Origin: Clostridia bacterium
GTDB taxonomy: Bacteria > Bacillota > Clostridia > Oscillospirales > Acutalibacteraceae
Direction: 5' to 3'
Assembly: GCA_017381035.1 (NCBI GenBank)
Contig: JAFOCW010000034.1
Span: forward strand, 1 to 46,416
DNA: 46,416 bases
Position numbers and translations under genes: made by a program. The notes below the pieces were generated by a model. That model was not told where the DNA came from. It saw only the letters and a list, made by a program, of their open reading frames with translations, and searched no databases. Each line of letters starts with the position of its first letter. Within the stretch, counting starts at the first letter, position 1. Below, piece after piece: positions 1-8,039 of this stretch.

Positions 1-158
1 AGCTCAAGCATAATCGAAGTATCGGGCATTGCCATGCCGCGTTCCCATTTGGATATTGCTTTATCAGTGATACTCAGTTTTTCTGCCAACTGCATTTGTG
101 TTAAGTTTGCCTTTTTTCTGCACTCGGCAATATATCTTCCAATTTTAATTTGGTTCAT
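1..158 (-). CDS. XRE-family helix-turn-helix regulator, partial (C-terminus off the left edge)
   Basis: Only the first 52 or so residues are inside the window. Reading leftward from an ATG at 158, the protein has a Cro/C1-type helix-turn-helix: an Ile-Gly-Arg-Tyr-Ile start, then LTQMQLAEKLSITDKAISKW, which covers the helix 2-turn-recognition helix pattern with the usual SxWE-like end. A strong AGGAGG ribosome site lies at 163-168. The gene has a long leader: the best promoter is at 287-315, and a 12-bp hairpin sits between promoter and start. The target and any C-terminal domain cannot be seen. Confidence 0.85.
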   Translation of the reverse strand, partial: MNQIKIGRYIAECRKKANLTQMQLAEKLSITDKAISKWERGMAMPDTSIMLE

Positions 159-211
159 TGCCTGCCTCCTTTCGCATACAGTGTAACGGCTATTTTGCAT
201 GAAATACACCC

Positions 212-246
212 ACCATCGGTTTAGTGAGGAGAAGTAAACCGATGGT
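212..246 (-). repeat. 12-bp inverted repeat in the leader of the XRE gene
   Basis: Positions 212-223 (accatcggttta) and 235-246 (taaaccgatggt) are perfect inverted arms around an 11-nt loop. The hairpin lies between the minus-strand promoter at 287-315 and the XRE start at 158. There is no clear T-run on either side, so it may be a leader hairpin or operator rather than a terminator. An 11-bp palindrome (ttgaccgtcaa, 257-267) lies just upstream. Confidence 0.6.
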
Positions 247-286
247 AGAGTGAAAATTGACCGTCAAATTCAAGTTTATCGAACTA

Positions 287-315
287 ATTATACCATAGAG
301 CCATACATCGTGCAA
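287..315 (-). promoter_or_regulatory. sigma-70-type promoter for the leftmost XRE gene
   Basis: On the minus strand, TTGCAC (310-315) and TATAAT (287-292) are separated by exactly 17 bp, and TGG immediately precedes the -10 as an extended element. Transcription would start near 280, giving a leader of about 120 nt before the XRE ATG. Confidence 0.65.
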
Positions 316-323
316 GTAAACAA

Positions 324-357
324 AAACCTCTCTTGTCTTGGTAGACAAAAGAGGTTT
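324..357 (-). terminator. rho-independent terminator after tRNA-Leu
   Basis: A long stem (aaacctcttttgtc pairing with gacaagagaggttt around a short loop) is followed on the minus strand by a T-rich tail at 316-323. It sits just downstream of the tRNA on the same strand. Confidence 0.85.
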
Positions 358-363
358 CCTTCG

Positions 364-450
364 TGGTGCGGATGAAGGGACTTGAACCCACAAGGTATTT
401 CTACCACTAGAACCTGAATCTAGCGCGTTTGCCTATTTCGCCACATCCGC
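364..450 (-). tRNA. tRNA-Leu (CAG anticodon)
   Basis: The minus strand shows a 7-bp acceptor stem (GCGGATG with CATCCGC), discriminator A and an encoded CCA at 364-366. The anticodon stem CTAGA/TCTAG encloses the loop TTCAGGT, which gives anticodon CAG. A long variable arm and the T-loop GGTTCAAGTCC are typical of leucine tRNAs. The length of 87 nt including CCA fits a class II tRNA. Confidence 0.95.
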
Positions 451-529
451 ATATTAAGCTTTGTCGGCGCCGAGTGGCGCCGATTAGTATTATACCTTTT
501 AAGGCTTTAATTGTCAAGCCAAAGGGACG

Positions 530-949
530 TTATTTGCTGTTTTTTCTAAAACTCAGGTAATCTTCCAGAATCATAACGGCGGCAACGGCATCTACCGTAT
601 TTTTTCTTTTTTTGCCGCGTGTATCGTTCATATTAAGAACGGTATGGGCCGAAACGGTGGTACAGCGCTCGTCCCACATTATAACCTCTATTCCTGCCGC
701 TTTAGCAATTTTGGCGGCGGTGGTTCGGCACTCTTCGGCACGGAAGCCTTCACTGCCGTCCATATTTTTTGGAAGGCCTGCAACAATAAGCTCGGCGCCG
801 TATTCTTTAGCGGCGGCCGCAACCTTTGCCACAAGCTTTTCTTCATTATATTCGGTTATAACCTGTTTTGGAAAAGCAAAGGCTTCGCCCTTATCGGACA
901 GGGCTATACCCGTTCTGGCTTTTCCAAGGTCGACAGACATAATTATCAA
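530..949 (-). CDS. ruvX: RuvX/YqgF-family pre-16S rRNA nuclease (putative Holliday junction resolvase)
   Basis: This is a 139-residue protein of the YqgF/RuvX family, an RNase H-fold nuclease implicated in 16S rRNA 5' maturation and recombination. The N-terminal MSVDLGKARTGIALSD carries the conserved catalytic Asp and the GxARxG motif, AGLPKNMDGSEG is the family's GLP-x4-G segment, and DERCTT and KRKNTVDAVAAVMIL complete the core. The TTG at 949 has GGGG 8 nt upstream. An ATG at 940 would give a product three residues shorter. It is the last gene of a three-gene operon, 12 nt after the histidine phosphatase, and ends before tRNA-Leu. Confidence 0.93.
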   Translation of the reverse strand: MIIMSVDLGKARTGIALSDKGEAFAFPKQVITEYNEEKLVAKVAAAAKEYGAELIVAGLPKNMDGSEGFRAEECRTTAAKIAKAAGIEVIMWDERCTTVSAHTVLNMNDTRGKKRKNTVDAVAAVMILEDYLSFRKNSK

Positions 950-961
950 AATATATTCCCC

Positions 962-1621
962 TTATTTATCGTCGGTGTAAACTTTTTTAATTGATGAAGT
1001 GTACTCTTCGGGCAGATGAGATATATCGCACATAAAATCTACCTTAATGCCACTGTCGTCGCAAAAAAGGCGTGTTACGCCCGTATTTGATGCGCCCTGC
1101 ACTTCGCCAAGGCGCTTAATATCGTCAAACAGAATATAACACATAAGGTTTCTAAGGCAACAGCCGTGGGTAACAATTAGAATGGTTTTACCGCTGTTTT
1201 CGGGGTTTGAAACAAGCTTTTGAAGGCCGTTTTTGGCCCTTTCGTAAACTTCCTTCATACTTTCGCCGCCACGTGGCGCAAAATTATACGGCTCGTGATA
1301 CCAGGCATGCTTTAAATCGGGGTTATTGCCAAAAATATAATCGTACGGTTTGCCGTCGAGCTGACCTAAATTGATTTCAATAAAATCGTTATTGGTTTCA
1401 ACCGTCATACCCTTTGCGTCGGCCACCGCCTGCGCCGTTTTTTGAGCACGGGTAAGCCTTGACGCATAAATTTTATCAAGCGGAATTTCACGGAAGCGCT
1501 CGGCTAAAAATTCAAGCTGACGTCTTCCCTTTTCGCTTATGTCTGCGTCGTGCTGTCCTTGAAAAATTCTGTCTTTGTTGCCCTGCGATTCGCAGTGCCG
1601 AACAAGATAAACCGTTACCAT
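962..1621 (-). CDS. histidine phosphatase family protein (phosphoglycerate-mutase-like)
   Basis: This 219-residue protein belongs to the histidine phosphatase superfamily. The catalytic motif is VYLVRHCES near residue 5, where the usual RHGE has Cys in place of Gly. The second His appears in ILIVTHGCCLRNL, and GQLDG and RGGESMKEVYERA match the branch shared by GpmB-like and alpha-ribazole phosphatases. The substrate cannot be assigned from sequence. A true glycolytic mutase is less likely because several members of this fold are general phosphatases. The ATG at 1621 directly follows the alpha-galactosidase stop, so the two genes are co-transcribed and probably coupled. Confidence 0.88.
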   Translation of the reverse strand: MVTVYLVRHCESQGNKDRIFQGQHDADISEKGRRQLEFLAERFREIPLDKIYASRLTRAQKTAQAVADAKGMTVETNNDFIEINLGQLDGKPYDYIFGNNPDLKHAWYHEPYNFAPRGGESMKEVYERAKNGLQKLVSNPENSGKTILIVTHGCCLRNLMCYILFDDIKRLGEVQGASNTGVTRLFCDDSGIKVDFMCDISHLPEEYTSSIKKVYTDDK

Positions 1622-3811
1622 TTAGTGCTCCTTCTTTAACTGCCACATAAACGTCTGATAGTCGCCTGCGCCCGAGCCTGCATTAATTCGAAGTCCGTAC
1701 TCCATAAGCTGAGCGCCGTAGTATTTCTGACCCGTAGTGGCGTCGGTATAAACGGCGTTTGCCTCAAGGCCCTTAACACGTATGGTTGTCTGAAGGTTTA
1801 TAGCGTGGGTTTTAAGGCGCATTGCGCCAACAATTACGTTACCATCAAGTTCATACTGGAAGGCGGCATAATCGTCGGTGTGGGGATTAGAAAGCCTGAA
1901 GTATTTGCCGTTTGCAAAAACATCATAGTTTTCTATATAGAACTTAATGAAGTCTTTAATGTATTCCTTATCGGCATCGGTTAATTCTTCGGGAGCGAGT
2001 TCATAACCGAAGGAGCCCGTAAGTGCCAAAATATGCCTTGTTTTCATTGAAACACTGCGGCCGGTCTGAAGGTTGGGGCAAACCGACACGTGCGCCGACT
2101 GGCTGCTCATGGGGTAGATAAAGGAAGTTCCGTACTGAATGGCGGCACGCTCTACCGCATCGGTATCGTCGCTTGTCCAGATTTGCGGAGTATAATAAAG
2201 CATACCAATATCGAAACGTCCGCCGCCCGAAGCACAGCCTTCGAACAAAACGTTCGGGAAATCGGCCGTAAGTCTTTCGAGCACGCTGTAAAGACCCAAC
2301 ATATATCTGTGATAGTATTCGCCCATTTGGTCTGCCTTAAGGTAGGCCGAGCCAACGTGGGCCATAGTTCTGTTATAGTCCCACTTAACATATTCTATAT
2401 TTGCGCACTTTAAAATGTTTGCAACGCTATCGTAAATATAGTCGCAAACTTCGGGGTTGGTAAGGTCGAGCATTAACTGCCAACGGGTTTCGGTAGGCTT
2501 TCTGCCATTTATTTTCATTGTCCATTCGGGCTTTTTACGGAAAAGGTCGCTGTCGGGGCAAACCATTTCGGGCTCGAACCAGATACCGAGCTTTAAGCCC
2601 TTGGAATTAACGTAATCGCAAAGGGGTTTAAGTCCGCCTCTTATTTTTTCTTCGTTAACGTACCAGTCGCCAAGCGAGCAGTGGTCGGTATTTCTTTGAC
2701 CGAACCAGCCGTCGTCTATAACAAGAAGCTCTACGCCAAGCTCGGCGCAGATGTCGGCGGCGCTTTTAACCGTTTCTTCGGTAAAGGAGAAACTGCAGGC
2801 TTCCCAAAGGTTTAAAAGAACGGGACGGCGAGCATCACGGTAGGTGCCGCGGCAAACCCTGTTTTTAACAAGGGCGTGGAAGTTTTGCGAAAGGTTATTT
2901 AAGCCGTTTGCGCTGAAGGACATAACAAGTTCGGGGGTAGAAAAGCTTTCCCCTGCGTTTAAGTTCCAACGGAAGTTATCGGGTGCAATTCCGCCCGACA
3001 TATTAACAACGCCGTAACGTCCAAGGTCGGCCGTCATTCTGTGATTGCCCGAATAGGCAAGCGCAATACCAACCGCTTCGCCGCTGTCTTCGGTGGCGGT
3101 GTGGTCGGCAAGAATTAAGAAGGGGTTTGCGCCGTGCGAGCTGGAGCCGCAGTTGGAATAAACCGAAGTGGCGCCGTGGGCAAGGGGTGTGCGCTCGATT
3201 TGTCTTTCTTTAGCCCAGGTGCCGTAGTTTGAAATAACGTCGTAGCCCCTGTTATCGAAGGCAAGGTTGCCGCTAAGGGCACGAAGAAGCGTAACGGCAT
3301 TTTTGCCGCCGTTTGTTATTTTTACAAAACGGGTAATAACGTCGAAATCATAGAAAACCGAATAATAAAGGCGAACTTCAAGGCCGCTTACGCTGTCGGT
3401 TGTTATAACCTCTAAGGTTTTAACGTTATCGCCTTCCTCGGCATAGGAAGCAGGAAGGCCTTCTATTTGCGGTTTGCCGTCCTGCAGGTTATAGGCGACA
3501 ACCTTAATTTCGGCAAAATTTGTGCCGTCGGAATTAAGCACCTCAAGCGCAGGGGCGGTAATTCCGCCGTCGCCAAACACGGGGTATTCTAGTAAAGCAT
3601 TATCGAGTGTGGGAAGATTACCGCTTATACCCGACTGAAAGTCGCCGTTATAGCGGCACCTTTTTGCCATATAGCCGTGGTCGGCATCCGGTAGCCTTTT
3701 TCCGTAATATGTATGTGTAAGCAAACCGTTTTCGTTATGCATTACGTAGCTTGTGTTTTTGGTGTTAAGCTGAAACTGATTGTCTGTTACTACAATAATG
3801 TTATTTAGCAT
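1622..3811 (-). CDS. alpha-galactosidase, glycoside hydrolase family 36
   Basis: This is a full-length 729-residue GH36 alpha-galactosidase that removes terminal alpha-galactose from raffinose-type oligosaccharides or galactomannan. Visible features are an N-terminal beta-sandwich, then the TIM barrel with LLNLWEACSFSF, VIDDGWFGQRN, GIWFEPEMV, the nucleophile segment YVKWDYNRTM (Asp478) and the acid/base segment WTSDDTDA (Asp548). These catalytic positions and the length agree with my memory of AgaA from Geobacillus. There is no signal peptide, so it is cytoplasmic and acts on imported sugars. No transporter or sugar regulator lies next to it; its operon partners are a phosphatase and ruvX. 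Confidence 0.95.
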   Translation of the reverse strand: MLNNIIVVTDNQFQLNTKNTSYVMHNENGLLTHTYYGKRLPDADHGYMAKRCRYNGDFQSGISGNLPTLDNALLEYPVFGDGGITAPALEVLNSDGTNFAEIKVVAYNLQDGKPQIEGLPASYAEEGDNVKTLEVITTDSVSGLEVRLYYSVFYDFDVITRFVKITNGGKNAVTLLRALSGNLAFDNRGYDVISNYGTWAKERQIERTPLAHGATSVYSNCGSSSHGANPFLILADHTATEDSGEAVGIALAYSGNHRMTADLGRYGVVNMSGGIAPDNFRWNLNAGESFSTPELVMSFSANGLNNLSQNFHALVKNRVCRGTYRDARRPVLLNLWEACSFSFTEETVKSAADICAELGVELLVIDDGWFGQRNTDHCSLGDWYVNEEKIRGGLKPLCDYVNSKGLKLGIWFEPEMVCPDSDLFRKKPEWTMKINGRKPTETRWQLMLDLTNPEVCDYIYDSVANILKCANIEYVKWDYNRTMAHVGSAYLKADQMGEYYHRYMLGLYSVLERLTADFPNVLFEGCASGGGRFDIGMLYYTPQIWTSDDTDAVERAAIQYGTSFIYPMSSQSAHVSVCPNLQTGRSVSMKTRHILALTGSFGYELAPEELTDADKEYIKDFIKFYIENYDVFANGKYFRLSNPHTDDYAAFQYELDGNVIVGAMRLKTHAINLQTTIRVKGLEANAVYTDATTGQKYYGAQLMEYGLRINAGSGAGDYQTFMWQLKKEH

Positions 3812-3841
3812 AATAGGCTCCTAAAAAGTAATGTTCAAGTA

Positions 3842-3870
3842 ATTATACCATTCTATTGCATTTTTTTCCA
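3842..3870 (-). promoter_or_regulatory. promoter for the alpha-galactosidase operon
   Basis: On the minus strand, TATAAT (3842-3847) is preceded by TGG as an extended -10, and a weak -35 TGGAAA (3865-3870) lies 17 bp upstream. It is divergent from the murD promoter within the same intergenic gap. Confidence 0.55.
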
Positions 3871-3887
3871 CTCTTTTTTATTTGATG

Positions 3888-3916
3888 TTGATATTTTTCT
3901 TATTTGTAAGTATAAT
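3888..3916 (+). promoter_or_regulatory. sigma-70-type promoter for the murD operon
   Basis: TTGATA (3888-3893) and TATAAT (3911-3916) are spaced by exactly 17 bp, about 35 bp before the murD start. Confidence 0.8.
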
Positions 3917-3949
3917 AAAATAAATATATATTAAAAGGGAGGAATTGTT

Positions 3950-5332
3950 TTGGACGTTAAACAATTCTGGGACAATATTTCATCTAAAAAAATAGCTCTT
4001 TGCGGAATAGGCATAAGCAACACACCGCTTATTATGGATTTCCTTAATAAAGGCGCACGTGTTTACGCCTGCGACCGCAGAACAAGGGAACAAATAGGCG
4101 AGCTTGCCGACACTATAGAAGCCGCCGGTGCAGAGCTTCGCCTTGGCGAAGGCTACCTTGACGACCTTGAGGTAGATATAATCTTCCGCACCCCCGGTAT
4201 GAGCTTCTATATGCCCGAGCTTAGCGCCGCCAGAAAAAAGGGTATTGCCGTTACAAGCGAAATGGAAGTTTTCTTCGACCTTTGCCCTGCTACCATTTTT
4301 GCGGTAACCGGTTCGGACGGAAAAACCACCACAACAACCCTTATTGCCGAAATGTTAAAGGCACAGGGTAAAACCGTCCACGTGGGCGGAAATATCGGTA
4401 AACCGCTTCTTCCCGAAATAGAGAATATTAAACCCGAAGATTTCGTGGTTGTTGAACTTTCTTCCTTCCAGCTTATTTCTATGCGAAAAAGCCCCGACGT
4501 TGCGGTTGTTACCAACGTTGCCCCCAACCACCTTGACGTTCATAAAGATATGGACGAATACGTTGAGGCTAAAAAGAACGTCATTCTTCACCAGAACGCA
4601 TTTTCAAGAACCGTTCTTAACTACGATAACGAAATTACAAACGGCTTCCGTGATTTTGTAAGGGGTCAGTCGCTTGGTTTTTCAATGGTAAGACGTGTAA
4701 GCAACGGCGCCTGGCTCGACCAAAACGGCACCCTTCATATGTCCTACCGTGGAATTGACGCCCCCATTATGTCTAAAAAAGATATTACCATTTTGGGCGA
4801 CCACAACGTTGAAAACTACCTTACCGCCATTGCGGCCGTCTGGGGTTACGTAAACGCCGAAAACATACGCAAGGTTGCCCGTGAATTCAAGGGTGTTGAG
4901 CACCGTATTGAATTTGTAAGGGAAAAGGACGGCGTTAAGTATTATAACGACTCTATTGCTTCAAGCCCCACCCGTACAATAGCAGGTCTTAAGGCCTTCG
5001 ATAAAGAGGTTATTCTGCTTGCAGGCGGTTATGACAAGCACATTCCCTTCACACCTATGGCGCCCTATGTTACCGCCAAGGTTAAACTGCTTATTCTTTG
5101 CGGTCCCACCGCCGACGCTATTGAAGCGGCCGTTAAGGCCGACCCGCACTACAAGGTTGGCTACCCCGAAATTATAAGGACCGAAAATTTAGAACAGTCC
5201 ATAAACATTGCGCACGAAAAAGCAGTTTCGGGCGATATTGTAACCCTTTCGCCTGCCTGCGCATCCTTCGATGCCTTCCCCAACTTTGCGGCACGCGGTA
5301 AATTCTTTAAAGAAAAGGTTATGGCTCTTTAA
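3950..5332 (+). CDS. murD: UDP-N-acetylmuramoyl-L-alanine--D-glutamate ligase
   Basis: MurD adds D-glutamate to UDP-MurNAc-L-Ala in the cytoplasmic steps of peptidoglycan synthesis. The 460-residue protein has the N-terminal Rossmann-like UDP-binding domain (ALCGIGISNTPL), the Mur-ligase ATP loop GSDGKTTTTTLIAEML, VVELSSFQL, and the C-terminal domain with YNDSIASSPTRTIAGL and LLAGGYDKH, which are characteristic of MurD rather than MurC, E or F. It starts at a TTG preceded by GGGAGG at 3937-3942. It heads a six-gene plus-strand operon and its stop overlaps the next start (TAATG). Other cell-wall genes are not nearby. Confidence 0.96.
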   Translation: MDVKQFWDNISSKKIALCGIGISNTPLIMDFLNKGARVYACDRRTREQIGELADTIEAAGAELRLGEGYLDDLEVDIIFRTPGMSFYMPELSAARKKGIAVTSEMEVFFDLCPATIFAVTGSDGKTTTTTLIAEMLKAQGKTVHVGGNIGKPLLPEIENIKPEDFVVVELSSFQLISMRKSPDVAVVTNVAPNHLDVHKDMDEYVEAKKNVILHQNAFSRTVLNYDNEITNGFRDFVRGQSLGFSMVRRVSNGAWLDQNGTLHMSYRGIDAPIMSKKDITILGDHNVENYLTAIAAVWGYVNAENIRKVAREFKGVEHRIEFVREKDGVKYYNDSIASSPTRTIAGLKAFDKEVILLAGGYDKHIPFTPMAPYVTAKVKLLILCGPTADAIEAAVKADPHYKVGYPEIIRTENLEQSINIAHEKAVSGDIVTLSPACASFDAFPNFAARGKFFKEKVMAL

Positions 5333-6333
5333 TGAACACAGAATTATTACAAAAATTATCTTGCTCCGTTTGTATCGGCCATATAGGAAATGCAAAAGAA
5401 ATTGCTAAGGCCGAGCTTCAAAAGTACGCCGACGTTTCCGATTTTGGCCAAACGGGACTTATTGCAAAAATTAATAAGGGTAAAAGCAAAACTCTGCTTC
5501 TCGATGCCCACATCGACGAGGTCGGCTTTATTGTTACGGGCATTTTAGACGGTGGCTTCCTTCGTGTTGCCGCAGTTGGCGGAAACGACGCCAGAATTTT
5601 GCCCGCAACACCCGTAACCGTTCACGGTAAAGAGGCCGTAACGGCTGTTTTCGGCTCTACCCCACCGCATTTATCGGGCGGCGACAAGGAAGTAAAGGCT
5701 CTTGACGAGCTTGTGCTCGATACCGGACGCGGCGATATAGAAAATATAGTATCTGTAGGCGACCTTGTAAGCTATAATACCGAATTTGCCGCCCTTGTCG
5801 GCACCAAGGTTTCGGGCAAATCGCTCGACGACAGGGCAGGCGTATTCTGCCTTATAGAGCTTGCCAAAAGGGTTTATAACAAAGACCTTGACTGTAACCT
5901 TATTATTGTGCTTTCCGAAGCCGAAGAGCTTGGCACAAGGGGCGCAGTTACCGCCGCTTTTCACTGCGAAGCCGACGAAGCAATTGCACTTGACGTAAGC
6001 TTTGGCGATGCGCCCGATATTTCACGTGAAAAGTGCGGAAAATTAGGCGGCGGCGCAATGATTGGCATTTCCCCCGTTTTAAGCCACGCAGTAACCACTC
6101 GTCTTACCGAAATTGCCAAGGCAAAAAATATTGCCCACCAGTTTGAAGTAATGGGCGGCAGAACTTCTACCGATGCCGACGTTATAAGTGTTTCAAAATC
6201 AGGCATACCTACGGGGCTTTTATCTATTCCGCTTCGAAATATGCATACCCCGTGCGAAGTTATTGACACCGCCGATTTAGAAAGTGTAATAACCCTTCTT
6301 GAAGAATACGTTTCAGGGGGTGGCAACCAGTGA
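5332..6333 (+). CDS. M42 family metallopeptidase (first of a tandem pair)
   Basis: This 333-residue member of the M42 (glutamyl aminopeptidase / TET-type) family is a dinuclear-metal aminopeptidase that usually forms large oligomers and trims peptides in the cytoplasm. Metal-site motifs are in order: DAHIDEVGFIV, SLDDRAGV, EAEELGTRGA, DVSFGD and the final NMHTPCEV. It overlaps murD by one base and the next gene by four. It is clearly a paralogue of the following gene, so the two probably arose by duplication and may form mixed complexes with different specificities, though that is inference. Confidence 0.9.
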   Translation: MNTELLQKLSCSVCIGHIGNAKEIAKAELQKYADVSDFGQTGLIAKINKGKSKTLLLDAHIDEVGFIVTGILDGGFLRVAAVGGNDARILPATPVTVHGKEAVTAVFGSTPPHLSGGDKEVKALDELVLDTGRGDIENIVSVGDLVSYNTEFAALVGTKVSGKSLDDRAGVFCLIELAKRVYNKDLDCNLIIVLSEAEELGTRGAVTAAFHCEADEAIALDVSFGDAPDISREKCGKLGGGAMIGISPVLSHAVTTRLTEIAKAKNIAHQFEVMGGRTSTDADVISVSKSGIPTGLLSIPLRNMHTPCEVIDTADLESVITLLEEYVSGGGNQ

Positions 6334-7340
6334 AAAATCTGCTTAAAACACTGTGCGACATTCCTGCCGTATCGGGCAGAGAAGATAAGCTTCGTGAATT
6401 TATTATTAACGAAGTAAAAGATTTTGCCGAATGTACCGTTGACCCAAGCGGCAACCTTATTTGCTTTAAAAAAGGCAAAAACCGTGCCGTAAAAAAGGTT
6501 ATGGTAGATGCCCATTTAGACGAAGTCGGCATTATTGCATCATTTATTACGGCTGACGGTTTTATAAAGTTCCAAACGGTTGGCGGAATAGATACCGCCG
6601 TTATGCTTGGCCGCCGTGTTGTTTTTGAAAACGGTGTTTTGGGTGTCGTAAGCCTTAAGCCCGTTCACATGCTGTCGGCCGACGAAAAGAAGGTTATGCC
6701 CAAAACCGACAGCCTTTATATTGATATTGGCGCAAAAAACAAAGAAGAAGCCGAAGAAATGGTTTCGGTTGGCGCAACCGCAGTTTTCTGCAGCGCTCCC
6801 CAATTTTTAGGCGAAAACCTTTTGGCCCGTGCAATTGACGACAGGGCAGGTGTTGCCTGCTTAATTAAGCTTCTTAAAAGCGAAGCCGAGTACGATTTTT
6901 ATGCTACCTTTACGGTTGGCGAAGAAATTGGTCTTCGTGGCGCAAAAACCGCCGCTTACACCGTTTCACCCGATGCCGCCGTTATTTTAGAAGCCACAAC
7001 TGCGGCCGACCTTTACGGCGTAGATGCCGATAAAAAGGTTTGTGTGCTAGGTGGCGGCCCTGCCATTTCTTTTATGGACAGGTCCACCCTATATAATAAA
7101 AAGTTGTTCGATTTTGCAAACGCTTTGCCCGTAAAGCACCAGGTTAAAGAGTACGTTTCGGGCGGCAACAATGCAGGTGCCGTGCATTTATCGAAGGGTG
7201 GCGTTCCCACCATTACTGTTTCGCTTCCCTGCCGTTACATTCACTCCCCTTCCTGCCTTGCAAATATGTACGACCTTGAAGATATGTATAAGCTGTCTGC
7301 TCAGCTTATTACTTCCCTTTGCGGCGGTAAGGTTTTATGA
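6330..7340 (+). CDS. M42 family metallopeptidase (second of a tandem pair)
   Basis: The 336-residue paralogue of the preceding gene starts at GTG 6330, with AGGGGG just upstream inside the previous reading frame. The metal and catalytic motifs are kept: DAHLDEVGIIA, AIDDRAGVA, VGEEIGLRGA and RYIHSPSC. Where the first paralogue has DVSFGD, this one has EATTAADL, a Glu for Asp swap at the presumed metal ligand that also occurs in other M42 enzymes. It overlaps the next gene by four bases (ATGA). Confidence 0.9.
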   Translation: MKNLLKTLCDIPAVSGREDKLREFIINEVKDFAECTVDPSGNLICFKKGKNRAVKKVMVDAHLDEVGIIASFITADGFIKFQTVGGIDTAVMLGRRVVFENGVLGVVSLKPVHMLSADEKKVMPKTDSLYIDIGAKNKEEAEEMVSVGATAVFCSAPQFLGENLLARAIDDRAGVACLIKLLKSEAEYDFYATFTVGEEIGLRGAKTAAYTVSPDAAVILEATTAADLYGVDADKKVCVLGGGPAISFMDRSTLYNKKLFDFANALPVKHQVKEYVSGGNNAGAVHLSKGGVPTITVSLPCRYIHSPSCLANMYDLEDMYKLSAQLITSLCGGKVL

Positions 7341-8038
7341 TAAGCCTTGAAAACAAAGCGCAAATACCCTACACCCCAAAAATTTCATTTATGCAAACGG
7401 CCTGTCTTATTTCGGCATTTAGCGGCTCTTCCCTTGCGCCTGACCTTTGGGTGCAAAGGGTAAACGGGCGGCCAAGTGCCGTTATTTCACGCTATGGCGG
7501 CAGGCTTAACATAACGGCCGACGGCGCAGATTTTGCCGAAATTAAAGAATTTATAAGGGTTATTGGTTTTTCGGAAATTTTTACCGAAAAAAACACCGCT
7601 ATTAGTTTAGGCTTTGATTCCTTTTCGGAATTTGCCGTTTTAAAAAAGACGGCGCAAAAAATTGCCGAGCAGGGCACGCAGGTTTCACTTTCCGCCCTTT
7701 ATGGTGCCTTAAAGCTTGGGGCGGACGGCGAAATTACCCTGCCCGAATTTGAAGCCTTTGCGCCCGACGTTTCGCATAGGCTTCGGCACGGCGCCGCAAC
7801 CGCCGTATTAACTTCTTTTGGCGGTGCGCTTGCCTTTACAAACAAGTTCGGCGGCATTATAAACGGCATTTCGGTTAACAGCGCTGCCCGTGGACATGGG
7901 CTTGGAAGCAAACTGCTAAGCAGTATTTGCAGCACTGTTTGCGGCGAAATTTTTGTTTGCGCAAACAAAAAAACAGAAGAATTTTATATTAAAAACGGCT
8001 TTACGCCCTGCGGCGAAGCCGTAATTATACGAGGTTAA
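7337..8038 (+). CDS. GNAT-like acetyltransferase domain protein
   Basis: This is a 233-residue protein. The first 140 or so residues match nothing I recognise. The C-terminal part resembles a GNAT N-acetyltransferase: VNSAARGHGLGSKLLSSI fits the acetyl-CoA pyrophosphate loop (R/Q-x-x-G-x-G/A), followed by a FYIKNGF segment that is typical of the last GNAT helix and strand. The substrate is unknown. Its place in the operon, overlapping the M42 gene by four bases and one base before the PLP enzyme, suggests co-translation but does not fix a role. Confidence 0.65.
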   Translation: MISLENKAQIPYTPKISFMQTACLISAFSGSSLAPDLWVQRVNGRPSAVISRYGGRLNITADGADFAEIKEFIRVIGFSEIFTEKNTAISLGFDSFSEFAVLKKTAQKIAEQGTQVSLSALYGALKLGADGEITLPEFEAFAPDVSHRLRHGAATAVLTSFGGALAFTNKFGGIINGISVNSAARGHGLGSKLLSSICSTVCGEIFVCANKKTEEFYIKNGFTPCGEAVIIRG

Positions 8039-8039
8039 A

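Noticed and set aside
190..393. 67-residue open reading frame on the minus strand
   Set aside because: It overlaps tRNA-Leu, its terminator and the XRE promoter and has no protein-like pattern.
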